A stretch of 64,000 nt of DNA from Pleurotus djamor (Eukaryota > Basidiomycota > Agaricomycetes > Agaricales > Pleurotaceae): positions 159-64,158 of the forward strand of contig JAPEVF010000138.1 in NCBI GenBank assembly GCA_029747585.1, given 5' to 3'. The position numbers and the translations under genes are program-made. The notes beneath the pieces were generated by a model, which was not told the DNA's origin, did not search any database, and was given only the letters and a program-made list of their open reading frames with translations. Of this stretch, positions 12,257 through 22,542 are shown piece after piece; position 1 is the stretch's first letter; each line of letters opens with the position of its first letter.

Positions 12257-14933
12257 TCATCGCTTCCGTCTCGTGGACGTCGTCGGGGTTCTCCCGCCTT
12301 TACTTTTACCAGCTCCTTCATCAGCAGATACATGGGCGGCAGACAACCTCGACGAGCGCCGCCTTGTCTGAGCACCATCATCATCTTCCCCAGCATCCGA
12401 GACCGACAAAGAAGTCCGCGAACGTCGGGGCTTCCTAGTGCTGGCGTTCTTAGAAGAAATGTGACTTGGTAAAGGGGCCAATTCATCTGCTTCCTCCATC
12501 CGAGTATGGGCGGGTGCCTTCTCCTCTTCTTCCTCATCATCCATGAGGCTCCCAGGGATACTCCGCGAAAAATTACTCGGCTCAATCTCTTTTTTCGTTG
12601 AACGAGCCGATTTGCTCGTCTTCGCAACAGTAGGAATTTTCGACTTCCTGCGAGTGGAGACAGGTGCCGAGTCGTCATTAGCGAGACTAATTCGAGTGGG
12701 CCTTCTATCTTTCGAACCCCCGACGTGTTGATGATGAACCTCTGTTCGTAACCTCTTCAATTCGGCACCGTGATCCCAATCGCGAGGCTCCTCATCGTCG
12801 CCACTGTCTTCGACTTTCTCTACAGATTCCAAAGAGCCCAAGGAGAAATGTCCTGGAGGTGCGGGGGTTGCAGAATGTGAGATTTTCCTAGGTTTCGATT
12901 CCACTGGTGGCTCTTCAATTTCTCGCGCTGAAGGTCGGGTGGAAAATACAGAAAAGTTCAGCCCCCCAGCATCGGACTCCGAGTGGTCTGCATCATGGTC
13001 CTCCGTCTGATCCTCTCCTTGATCACTTTCCTGGGCGTGGCTTGCATAATCATCTTCAACGTGCAGGGCAGGTGGTTCGACCGCGGGAGGCGGGAGGTTG
13101 TCGAAGAGTCGAGGAGCAAATGCGCTTTCTTTGTTCTTTGTCTGTGGAGGTTCGTAAAAGGCGTTACGTACAGAATTCGCGGGGGTAAACTGAGCAGGAG
13201 GTTTGCTAGACTGGGACCCGCCAAATAAGGACGCAGGCCGTGGCGTACTTCCACTTCCAATTGACACCCGCGGACCGTTGGCAGGGAAAGAAACACGAGG
13301 CCGGCTCGCTGAATGCGATGGTGCAGTCGTAACAGGAACGTAAGGAAAACTCTGTCGTCCAGAAGTCGAGGAACGAAGGATAGCTGAATCTCCCAAGCCA
13401 GGTTTAGAGGACGTGCTTGCTGCACTGATGATGGAGCTCGCCAATAAGGGGACTTGGGAAGAGGCTGCGACTGGATGGTGAGGTGAAGAAATTGAATCGA
13501 ATAACCCTGCTGCACTCTTGCGTGGAGCTGGTTTGTTATGGGACAGTGTGCTCTTCGAGGAGCTTGGAAGGGGGAGTCGCACGTCTTCCCAAGACATGGA
13601 TAAGTCGACAGTTGAAGAATCTTCAGCGGCCTGGGCTTGGCCGTTCGTTGATATGACGGCTGCATTCATGGAAGAAGGTCCTTCGAGGTCCATGTCCAAT
13701 AGCATCCGCTCAGCAGTTGGCAACGATGCATAAACTTCGCGCATTGTTTTATTCCGCTCCTGCACTCGAGCTTGTACCAATGAAACGTCGTCATCGCGAA
13801 TTGACGGTTGCCCAGCAGGAACACTCGCAGAGAATTCCTTGTCGGCTTTGATGGCATCGGAGAATCGCCCACATTGTATTAATCTTGTGCAGATGAGATC
13901 CTGGAGGATAACCTGGGCCAGTCGACTTAGTCGAGGGATTTGGGAAAGGTAGGTCAATTCACGACCAGCTGATGATGGGCATGCTATCGTGCGCAAAAGG
14001 TTTTCTTCATAAGAATTCATGGGGAAAGTAAGAAGCTGAGCGAGGGCATGATGTTTCGGTTTGGCTAGTCATGAAGTGGGCACGAAGATTATAAGAGAAG
14101 GAACATTTTAGGATGATTCGTAACTCACGCGTGAGACACCATCCAACTAAATTTCGAATTAACCGTTCCCTGGTTGTATCACTCTCGCTGAAAGTTCGTT
14201 GATGTTGCCATGCGTGGAGAAAGCTTGACTCAGCCAGTGCGTTTACATACAAATCGATGTCGTCAGGTTCTGTGAGTACGGGTTTCGCGGTTCGTACGTA
14301 TTTGAGGATCAGGGAAGACGCGTCCGGAGCAGTGGATATTGATTGAAGAATCTTTGACACGAAGTCTCGATTGAGACGAGCATCTGAGAGAATCGATACG
14401 GCGCGCTTTCAATGGTATTTCAAGTCAGAATGTCTTCCCGGTAGCGGCCTGTTTACTCACAGGGATGTCCACCCCGGCGTCCAAACACCAATACGCGTCC
14501 GAAAGGGCTACAAGTTGAGGGGGTATGCACCTATCCTCGCTGAACTTGAGTTCCCGTCCATCCATATGCCACTTCAGCAACCAGTATATGAGACCCTCTT
14601 TCTTCAATGTATCGTAGTTGGACGATTCAATTCCAGCCAAAAGGTCTTCCAACCCCGTTACGTCGTGCGGCGGAAACAGAGTGTCTGAGTTCCTGACACC
14701 CCCTCCAGCTAGTATAAGGTCGAATATGAAGACATCATTGAGTTGGGCTCGACGCCGTTCGATTTCTTGTGGTCGTCCACCGCGCCAAGGAAATGTCGCG
14801 TTCGATGTTTCAAAGTATGACAAGATGGGAGCCAGAGTGTGCTGCTCATCGTTCTGATCCTATACAATTAGGGGGTAATCCAAGTAAGATAGTCGCTGCT
14901 CGTCACGTCAAACAGTCAACATACCACGTCCAT
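12257..14933 (-). CDS. ELYS-like domain protein (nuclear pore assembly family)
   Basis: Likely nuclear protein of the fungal ELYS-domain family; animal ELYS seeds nuclear pore complexes on chromatin. The first exon is 9 nt (MDV at 14925-14933), joined across a short intron to DQNDEQHTLAPILSYFE. The ELYS-like helical region follows: LFPPHDVTGLEDLLAGIE, DTLKKEGLIYWLLKWH, CIPPQLVALSDAYWCLD, then AESSFLHAWQHQR. The last large exon (12257-about 14020) has about 140 ordered residues and then a long Ser/Pro/charged disordered tail with basic patches ending TSTRRKR, probably nuclear localisation signals. It sits between peptide copies 1 and 2 and has no obvious functional link to them. Confidence 0.8.
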
Positions 14934-15010
14934 GGCGGTCGTAAACAATGAACGAAACGAGCGCCTAGTCAGTAGCAGGCGCCCAGACTCCTCGAGGCGA
15001 GGATGTGACC

Positions 15011-15030
15011 TGTGTGACACCGGTCACACA
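15011..15030. promoter_or_regulatory. Inverted repeat TGTGTGAC-ACCG-GTCACACA
   Basis: Perfect 8-nt arms around a 4-nt spacer, about 80-100 bp upstream of the ELYS-like start codon. Its form suits binding by a dimeric regulator, but no factor can be named. Confidence 0.35.
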
Positions 15031-15457
15031 CTCCGCTTGCACCCCAAGTTGTGGCACCAACTCCGAGCCACACACAGTGAGGTCGGGCTTTTAGTCTCCT
15101 CACCGAAGGAACGCTCTATTAGCTCGCTGATGGGTCAGATGAGCTATATTATCCGCATGGTCCCCCCTGAGGGCGAACGCGCTTCTGATACGAGCCTTGC
15201 AAATATAGCCTTCGAGTATCCGATTCCTTCCCGCCAAGCTTCGAATCCCTTCCACGGTGGAGTTTACTTCCAAGAACGAAGCGCGTAACTCGGTCCCACT
15301 GGACCCGAAACCTAGAGCCCCCCTGTTGACAAACTTTTGCGGCCCACATACCGCATAGCAGCATACGGCGCATAGCGAGTACCATGCTTTCAACTGCCAA
15401 GTTGGCTTCAATTAATATCCAGGGTTCCCCCGTACCGAAGGCGTCACTGGCTAGCGG

Positions 15458-15465
15458 TATATAAG
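15458..15465 (+). promoter_or_regulatory. TATA box of peptide copy 2
   Basis: TATATAAG, beginning 70 bp before the ATG at 15528. Confidence 0.55.
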
Positions 15466-15527
15466 GATGACTCGGGTCCGGTCAACGAGGAACCATCCTC
15501 AGGATTCCGCTCCTCGAACCCAGACAA

Positions 15528-15784
15528 ATGTACACCAAGATCTCTTCTTCTCTGCTCTTCCTCGTAGCAGCATGCGCTGCGTTCGCCCACGCCCTTGTCT
15601 TGCCTGCGCCGACGTTGCTAAGGAGCACTCCTAGCCACACCCAATCAAAGTCACCGTTACCTTGCTACTGTCATAAGCTGGGCGATGAATCCATCTGTAC
15701 CGGCCCTGGCTGTAATCCTTTCAGGTTCGTTTCAGCGCCGGCGACCTTCCGATGGTACTTACGCCCTTTCCTAACAGGAACTAA
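15528..15784 (+). CDS. Small secreted four-cysteine peptide precursor, copy 2 (divergent)
   Basis: 67 residues if spliced as 15528-15724 plus 15778-15784. Signal peptide of about 20-22 residues (MYTKISSSLLFLVAACAAF). A longer spacer contains LLRSTPSHTQSK in place of the RRG site of the other copies. The core CYCHKLGDESICTGPGC follows and the end is NPFRN. Cysteine spacing is identical to the family (C-x-C-x8-C-x4-C). The 53-nt intron (GTTCGT to CTAACAG) lies six residues before the stop; unspliced reading would run on for 33 residues with no family resemblance. Most diverged member, sharing the TGPGC end with copy 5. Confidence 0.75.
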
Positions 15785-16411
15785 GGGGCTCAACCGGCAA
15801 GACCATGTCATATACGCAGCATCGGTTATATAGCCTTTGCATTTTTCCAGCACTTGTCAATAAGAGAAAGCATTTTTTGAGGCCGAGAAACCCTACGCCT
15901 GAGAGCAGTGCCTTGAATTTCGAGTAAACACATCCTCGTCATTGTGTCCACTCCCATCATCGACTGTAGAATGTTTCCATCAGAGAGTGAGCACTCTGAT
16001 GCCAGCGCAATTTTACTTTCTCCGTTCTTATTTATACAATTCCCTTCTGATGGTCTCAGTGAATCGACACCAACTCCACACAGTAACCGCCCAACCATTC
16101 CACGTTGTCAAGTTTACCGCTTTACCGCCATACATATCGTCGTCCTTCACAACTCCTAGGGCGCAATTTGCGATCATGTCGCAAATTCAACCTCAGACTG
16201 ACCATTCCTAGCCGTTTTGGGGCTCTAGACATGCTGCCTACTCTCACGACTTACTCATCGCCGAATCTTCGAGTATTCTCCGCGTTCTGGTGTCTTCGAG
16301 ACGTGCTAAAGATACAACTTCTGCCCTCGCTGCTTAGGTATAAAAGCTACCGTCGCCAGAAGATTATCCTGCACCAAATATCCTGTTTGCCTCTTGCCCA
16401 AGAAACCCAAG
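15785..16411. other. Intergenic region between peptide copies 2 and 3
   Basis: Short chance frames only. The copy 3 promoter occupies the end. Confidence 0.5.
16339..16345 (+). promoter_or_regulatory. TATA box of peptide copy 3
   Basis: TATAAAA, beginning 73 bp before the ATG at 16412. Confidence 0.6.
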
Positions 16412-16576
16412 ATGATATACAAGCTCTCTGCCTTACTCGTCCTCTGCACCGTCTTCATGACGGTCTCTGCGTCACCCACTTTGAACAACGTTGACCGCCG
16501 TGGAATTAACACCCCGCCATGCATCTGCCGCAAAGTCGGGAACACAATCGAATGTGGTGGTCCTGGTTGCGTATAA
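16412..16576 (+). CDS. Small secreted four-cysteine peptide precursor, copy 3
   Basis: 54 residues. Signal peptide MIYKLSALLVLCTVFM then TVSA, propeptide SPTLNNVDRR, then GINTPP and the core CICRKVGNTIECGGPGC plus a terminal Val. VDRR-G is a clear dibasic processing site, and the predicted product is about 24 residues. An upstream in-frame ATG exists at 16394, but ATG 16412 gives the signal peptide shared with copy 1 (KL near the N-terminus, VFMT before the cleavage site). The core repeats the VGNTI segment of copy 1. A donor-like GTAGGT lies just after the stop. Confidence 0.82.
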   Translation: MIYKLSALLVLCTVFMTVSASPTLNNVDRRGINTPPCICRKVGNTIECGGPGCV

Positions 16577-16842
16577 AACTGGTAGGTCGTTTTCATGTCA
16601 GTTCGGAGTACTCTACTGAATAATCATTAATCATTCCCCTACCAGGGAGACATTGACTCGGCGGGAGGTGTCAGGTTAGCACTCTAGAATGGCGACTCGC
16701 TGCCTAGTCTCATGTGTCATTTGATATCAAACACGGAAATACAGAGGGGTTCACGGTAGAGCTACAATCTCGACAACAGTAGCTGCATTGATCCCTGTGA
16801 AACAGTACTCCAGCCGCGAACAGGCCGCCAAAGATCCTTGGC

Positions 16843-17072
16843 TTAGCTACAAGGTAATCGAGGTATTAGTTGATAATTCAAAGTCCATCCGAAGGTTGGG
16901 CGACTCACGGAACGAACACACAGTTACGAGGGATGCATACGACCCTCCCCCTGATATCAGTACATTCGCAGATTGGACGGTTTTGCCTGGCAACGGCGTC
17001 TGGAGAGGCGTATCCCACCATTGCGAAGGTGGAGAGGATGACGAGTAGAGCAGTGAGCTTGGTGTTAATCAT
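16843..17072 (-). CDS. Small secreted four-cysteine peptide precursor, copy 4
   Basis: 55 residues from exons 16909-17072 and 16843-16846. Signal peptide MINTKLTALLVILSTFAM then VGYA, short propeptide SPDAVAR, then QNRPI and the core CECTDIRGRVVCIPRNC, ending VFVP. Cysteine spacing matches the family although the residues between have changed most here. The intron (GTGAGT to TTGTAG, 62 nt) falls inside the last Pro codon, and spliced and unspliced readings happen to give the same protein. Opposite in orientation to its neighbours. A weaker TATA-like TATTTAAG lies about 80-85 bp upstream. Confidence 0.78.
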
Positions 17073-17984
17073 GATGTGCTTCTGATTTTGTTTCTGAGGG
17101 GTTGGAGGGGAAAACGAGCTGAAGACCCAGGGTGAGTTGGATAGACCATCTTAAATACTGTATGGGCCCCTTGAATATACCCATTGCATCAGGTAGCCGT
17201 GCGCCTCGGACGCCCATCATGAACTATCTGAGAGATGATCCATGTGGTGTCAAGTTTCAGGAACATCTTGAAGGGATATTGGTTCAGCGTCTGCACGAGC
17301 ACACCGTCGGTGAGTGTACTTCGAATGTCCCTGTGTAACCACTGGGAGCGAGATTTGACTGAAGTCGAAGCTCGCTCTGAAAATGATGTCAACTGGTATT
17401 CGCAGTCTGAGTAGTAATTTACAGAGATACATACAAGCACCTTGTCATCCGCTCATTGGTTCTGAGGCACATAGGGCTCTCGATACGTCACGATGCCTCA
17501 AATCTTGATCAAGCACATGCATTGTGAGATTGAAACATACGGGTCCTAAGGACTCGGCGCAATTAGTGTGGGGGTAGAAGACATCGTGTAATGATACCTG
17601 GTGACTGTTCCTTGCAACTGATGCGAGGTTTTCCTAATCCAAGTACAGCTTGGATAGTGAGTTACCGGGCAAGGAGGACTTCCACCGAAGTGGTATCTCC
17701 TACCAATAAGAGTGCGTAGAGTGCCTTGAAAGCAGCTTGATGATCAGAATCGCGATCAGAACGCACCATGGTCGTCGATGTGCTTCGTGCTTGACATATG
17801 ATGGTAGGAACCGATGCTATGAATACTACGAAGCCCTTGCGCTACTAATACCAGAGTCGTGGTCATCTACTATGTGGTATTCGATAAGCCGGAGTATGTT
17901 CAGAAACATATAAAAGGGACTCTACCTTTGGTTTAAGTTCAGCAGTCCTGTCGTCTCTGAATCAGGCATTCCCCACCTTGCAAG
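17073..17984. other. Intergenic region between peptide copies 4 and 5
   Basis: Divergent promoters of copies 4 and 5 at the two ends. No further family member and no other gene is visible in about 900 bp. Confidence 0.5.
17909..17915 (+). promoter_or_regulatory. TATA box of peptide copy 5
   Basis: TATAAAA, beginning 76 bp before the ATG at 17985. Confidence 0.6.
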
Positions 17985-18239
17985 ATGCTCTATAAGCTGT
18001 CTACTTCCTTCGTCATCCTCTCCGCCGTCTTAATGATAGCGTCAGCAGCGCCCACGGTGGACTACGTTGAACGCCGAGGAACAGCAATATTACCGCCTTG
18101 TATATGCCACAATATCGGCGGCCAGACCATATGTACTGGTCCAGGATGCGCGAGGCTTGTACGTTATATCACGGGGACCATTCCAGCTAAGCCTTTAGCT
18201 GACCAAAACCCTTAGGATGAGAAGGCATCAATCGATTAG
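17985..18239 (+). CDS. Small secreted four-cysteine peptide precursor, copy 5
   Basis: 65 residues if spliced as 17985-18158 plus 18216-18239; unspliced reading gives 76 residues ending at 18215. Signal peptide MLYKLSTSFVILSAVLM then IASA, propeptide APTVDYVERR, then GTAILPP and the core CICHNIGGQTICTGPGC. VERR-G is the dibasic site. The donor GTACGT comes three codons after the last Cys, where the family intron lies; the acceptor CCCTTAG has a good branch-like GCTGAC upstream. The exact C-terminus needs a transcript. Confidence 0.78.
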
Positions 18240-19139
18240 GTTTAACCATTAGTGACGTGTGGTAGTAGTTCATAAACGAGGATGGACGCACCGTACTGAC
18301 TGTGCGTCTTTGAGAGAGGCGTGTTCGCTGAGCATAAAACCTTTGTTGGTTGGTGGTTACTGGAAAGCGTGCTAAGGCAGATGGGATTGAAAAGGCGAGA
18401 AACTGCTGTTTGACCCCGTAAAGACGCTAGTATCTTGACCCGTATGTCCCTTGCTACCCACGTCGAGGAGGTCACGATAACCTGAACGCTGCGGACGAAT
18501 CAAACCTTAAGTGACATACGCGTCGAGCATGTGGTGCTCAAGCGAGTAGCTTCACGCCGGTGTGAATGTCGGGAAAANCGGAATAAGGTGAGGGCAGGAA
18601 AAACTGCGCAACGAGGTCTATCCAATTCCGAACGTGGTTTCGATCCGCCCTGATATCAAGGTTGAATCGAAGCTGGTATTAGACTCAGCGACGACCGATG
18701 ATGTTCACTGCGAGTGAAGTTTGGCCTCGGGTGAGAGGGTACAGCTTTAAAGTAGGTTGTTCGGCGTGTCTGCACAATCCCTGGCAGCGGAAAATGTCAC
18801 TGACCGCGCATAGACTGATGTGACGAGTCCTCAGGTATTAGCTGGTCACAGATGAAAACGTCAAATCGTGTAAAATTGGACAGACCTCACCTAACCACTG
18901 AGTTCGTGTCTCACCAACCCCCCAGCTTCGAATACGGGCGCTGATGGCAACATCGCTTCTCTCTAATTGTTCACCTTCAAAAGAAGGTACATGAGCATGA
19001 AACGATACCATGAACCGAATACGTACGCGAACTGTACGACGATAAATTTACCCTCAGGCCAGTATAAAACCATCCTGGATAACGAGGGTGCATAGTACAT
19101 CACCGCGTACAAACATCCAAGGCTTCACAAATCCAGAAA
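18240..19139. other. Intergenic region between peptide copies 5 and 6
   Basis: No gene or family member seen on either strand; one N at 18578. The last about 80 bp are the copy 6 promoter. Confidence 0.5.
19063..19069 (+). promoter_or_regulatory. TATA box of peptide copy 6
   Basis: TATAAAA, beginning 77 bp before the ATG at 19140. Confidence 0.6.
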
Positions 19140-19319
19140 ATGGTTCACAAATTAACTCCTTTGTTCATCGTCCTCTCCGCCGTCTTAATGATGGCTATCG
19201 CTGGGCCCACCGTGTCCAATGTTCAACATCGGGGAACAGATGCCAGAATACCAGACTGCCAGTGCCACCAAGTTGGCGAAACAGTCAAATGCTCCGGCTT
19301 CGGGTGCGGAGGCTTTTAG
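19140..19319 (+). CDS. Small secreted four-cysteine peptide precursor, copy 6
   Basis: 59 residues. Signal peptide MVHKLTPLFIVLSAVLM then MAIA, propeptide GPTVSNVQHR, then GTDARIPD and the core CQCHQVGETVKCSGFGC ending GGF. The processing site here is HR-G instead of RR-G. Closest to copies 1 and 5 in the signal peptide (the LFIVLSAV block is shared with copy 1) and to copy 1 in the GTD start of the mature part. Donor-like GTAAGC follows the stop as in copy 1. Confidence 0.8.
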   Translation: MVHKLTPLFIVLSAVLMMAIAGPTVSNVQHRGTDARIPDCQCHQVGETVKCSGFGCGGF

Positions 19320-19531
19320 AGTTGGTAAGCTTATTGAAGATAGGCGAGTTCCTTCATTGACCAAGAGTCATCTTCAGGTTATGGTCATCAAGCGTTGATC
19401 AAGCGTATCATCGATTATACTGTAATAAGTCGATGATTGTAACTAGTCCTCAGAATGCAAGAAACATATTTGTGTCACTTCACCATGTTGGCGGTGACCT
19501 TGGCGACTGGATTACTGAATTCGTCCCGAAA

Positions 19532-20272
19532 TCACGCTTGACGACGCGGCTTCCTTCCTTTGACGAGAGCAGGCTCGAGAATCGTGGTGAACAATAACAT
19601 GTCCGCATTCATCCACTTCGAATAATCACCCCTCATCATATCCACCAATCGTTCACAATGGAACTCGGAATGATACTCCAGCAAAGCCGGGTACGGGTAG
19701 GCTTCAGCATACTTCGTGAGCATCCGTAGATACTTGGAAGAGCAATGAGATATGTGCGCGACGATTGTCGCATCCTTCGTAGTAAGCGCGTTGAACTGGA
19801 TGAGGATATCGAAGTAGATGGAGAGAGCACGGGTGAGATGAGCGAATGTCGGTAAAGTCTCCAAAAGAGGTGGTTCAACGACGCTAAGGACGATGCCTTC
19901 GTCCGTTTGAGTTACGTTGTAGAGCGTCTTCTGCGGTGAGGTGAAAGAAGCGATCAGCTTCCCGATGTGGTAAGGCCGAAACTCGTGAGTGACCACTTCT
20001 TGGAGGAATGAAACTTCGAGAGCAGGGAAGAATCTTCTCATGGAACGCAGAGTTGACGAAAGAGCTTGTGAAGCATCGACCTCTGGTGGAAGTCTGGCTT
20101 CATTTCCGGATTCGACGGATGCCAATTCAACGGATGCCATTGGCGAGGTCGAAGGTTGGGTCGCTGTATTCAAGGCTCGCAACAGCAAAGGGGACGCCAC
20201 CAAGGTTTCGATCTTCTTGGTGATGTCCTCGATGTGGGCATCTAAGGAAGGTTGACTAGTTTGTACGTCCAT
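19532..20272 (-). CDS. Conserved-looking hypothetical protein
   Basis: About 246 residues in one exon from the ATG at 20272 (an in-frame ATG at 20344 would add 24). No signal peptide or membrane segment. A Ser/Thr-rich linker is followed by a mostly helical domain (RSMRRFFPALEVSFLQEVV, FAHLTRALSIYFDILIQF, KYLRMLTKYAEAYPYPALL) and a basic tail KGRKPRRQA. I do not recognise the family. Frame openness and residue composition make a real gene likely. Confidence 0.6.
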   Translation of the reverse strand: MDVQTSQPSLDAHIEDITKKIETLVASPLLLRALNTATQPSTSPMASVELASVESGNEARLPPEVDASQALSSTLRSMRRFFPALEVSFLQEVVTHEFRPYHIGKLIASFTSPQKTLYNVTQTDEGIVLSVVEPPLLETLPTFAHLTRALSIYFDILIQFNALTTKDATIVAHISHCSSKYLRMLTKYAEAYPYPALLEYHSEFHCERLVDMMRGDYSKWMNADMLLFTTILEPALVKGRKPRRQA

Positions 20273-20577
20273 GGGTACCCAAGACTGTGCGAGGGAAAAA
20301 ACTGGGTAAGAATATCCACAAGGACGCAAACGCGAGTGGCTCACAGTGACGATTGTATGAGGAAGAGGGGTGAAAAAGAATCAGCAAAGTGGCGAGGGAT
20401 ATAAGTGTGAAAGGACAAAGCAACAATTTTAGAGCACGAGGCCGGCGCCTCAGGGTGAAACCCATATTGGCTTGGTCTTCAAGAGGGTAGGTAGGCATTG
20501 GTGTTTCAATGGCGTTATCATTTGAGTAGGGATATGAGGGTAAATTGAGGTCTATCATATATTTTGTTAGATTGGGT

Positions 20578-22542
20578 CTAATCCGACCTTCGTTGGCTCG
20601 TAGGAACCAGTGTCCACAATACAATCATTAAACCCATCATTGAGATCAACCTAAAGCAAGCACCGTTAGCGGTTCTTATGGACGATACTGAGGAAACGGA
20701 GACATACAACGGTTGCAAGCTAGTGATGCCAAACTTGGAGGCCAAAGCACCTGTCATGAATGGGAGGACAGCGGATCCAGCTTGACCGAACCCGGCAATC
20801 CAGCCGATGGAACCGGTGAGTAACCATCGAGGTAAGATGCGACCTGCGTGGTTCATGGCGATGGGATAGAAGGGTCCGAGAAGGACCCCAACAAGAGATA
20901 CCGCTACGGCACCTCCGATGAGGGAGGGGACAAGCCATACGACGAGTTCAAGGCTGAAAGGGTAGGGATGAGATGATCCCCTTTCAATTGTGACTGAAGG
21001 ACGAGACATACCCAATCGCGAGCAAAGTGTACAGATATAGCACACGCCGTTCGCCAACCTGTTCACCGAGGGGTCAGAGGACGGGGGTGGAGGGGGGTAT
21101 CCAATCACACCGTTTTGTTCACCCAGAGCAGAGCAACACGCCCAATGGTAAGGCCTGGTCGAAATTCGTGAGTCAGAAACGAAAGGATGGGATCATCCAA
21201 CGCACCTCCGAAGAAACCAGAAGAAATATATCCAGACGAAGGGCCACCATGTCTGACGTCAATGACATACGTGACGATCCAACCACCAATGGTAACTTCA
21301 ACGCCAACGTAAACCAGAATGAAAAATGCGAGGTAATGTACGGCGCGTTGACCGAGTATCTGACGGAACTTGCTGTGTTCACTAGAGTCCTTTTCGCCAG
21401 CTGGCTGTCCCATTTCGGCTAGACATTCTGCAAGACAGAGATATTGTGAGTATGTGGAAGACAGAGCGCTCGCAGAACTATACCGTCTTGTCCCTTGAGA
21501 CGGAATATCATGGTCAAAACGATCGAGTTGGATATGGCGATGCCGAGAGATACGAGGTAGTGGAAAGACCATCGGTCTAACTGAGCAAACTGAGTAGCGA
21601 CGAGCGGAGCAGCGAAAGCACCAGCTCCTATGATATGTATCAAGTGAGCCTCGGAGTGGATCAAACGATGACAATGTGGACGAACCATATGCAGCGTGCA
21701 AGATTCCCATCTTGGTTTCTGCATTTTCTTTGATTGAAGCAACATAGCCATTGGCTTGCGCATCCTTGAAGAGGATAGCATCAGTATATCCATAGCAGAC
21801 GATCCAAAAGTCAACATCTCACCTGCATTGCTAAGCCAGCGCCGTTGATCACATACGCGATCACGAAGACTGGATACGGCAGAGCTGGAGCTTGGAGTGC
21901 ATAGCCTATAACTTGTAGCGTTGACCCTTTTGAAAGAATTTTGAGCACGAGTTTGGCACGAGTTGAGGAGAGTGGTTAACTCCGCGTACCCAAAACGATA
22001 ACCTGATCGGTCGGTCAGTAAAACCAAACTGAACGGTAGGTGATGAGGACTGGCTTTTCCAAAGCCAAGCTTGTCCGAAAGCCACACATTCAGGAGTGCG
22101 CCGCCAATAAAGCCCTGTGTTGTAATTAACTTTGATAACCTTATACAGAAAAAGATCTGACTTACCAGACAAGCAAACACGAAAATCAGAGACACGACAG
22201 CGAAGCCGACCTTTTAATGCCTTTCAGCTACTGCATCTCCCATGATCGATGAAGATCACTTACATGATAATACTCTCGAATCCGGGGCAACAATGGGCCC
22301 GTACTCCCATCGTTCCAACCAGCCATGAAAAGGCACCAACACAGCGTGACAAACTGTATATGCCCCTTCACTTTCTGCTTCGACACCGCCTTTCCATGCT
22401 GTTCTTCTGGGTTTTTGCTTTCCGCATCAGCATTGGCGTTGTGTGTCCGTCGGGAATGATATTCTGCCGTGTGCACGGACCCGGAGACGGATTTCGAGAT
22501 GATCTCGGTTTCCAGTTCTTGCAACTCGATTGTCTGGCTCAT
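20578..22542 (-). CDS. MFS transporter (Bsc6-like, fungal)
   Basis: Multi-pass membrane transporter. Starts MSQTIELQELETEI; after a charged N-terminal tail the first helix segment reads HIQFVTLCWCLFMAGWNDG with the family signature STGPLLPRIREYYH. Later segments include GGALLNVWLSDKLGFGK, NGYVASIKENAETKMGILH (reconstructed across an intron), the GAGAFAAPLVATQF helix, VGVEVTIGGWIVTYVIDVRHG, SSGYISSGFFGG and a final helix ending VPTSQRRSD. About eight introns. The GGW..TY motif is typical of this MFS group. Substrate unknown. Confidence 0.82.

Larger units (their letters stand above)
14934..15527. other. Intergenic promoter region of ELYS-like gene and peptide copy 2
   Basis: No coding sequence seen. 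Holds the hairpin-type palindrome at 15011-15030 and the copy 2 TATA box at 15458. Confidence 0.5.

Noticed and set aside
12958..13665. 235-residue frame opposite or alongside the ELYS-like tail
   Set aside because: Same strand but out of frame with the disordered tail of the ELYS-like gene; openness comes from low-complexity codon bias.
15528..19319. Peptide family as hydrophobins, defensins or cycloamanide-type precursors
   Set aside because: Only four Cys in a core of 17 residues, a classical signal peptide, and no leader or core resembling those families.
19088..19360. 90-residue plus-strand frame overlapping peptide copy 6
   Set aside because: Out of frame with the copy 6 coding sequence at 19140-19319, which has the family signal peptide and cysteine spacing; the longer frame has neither.
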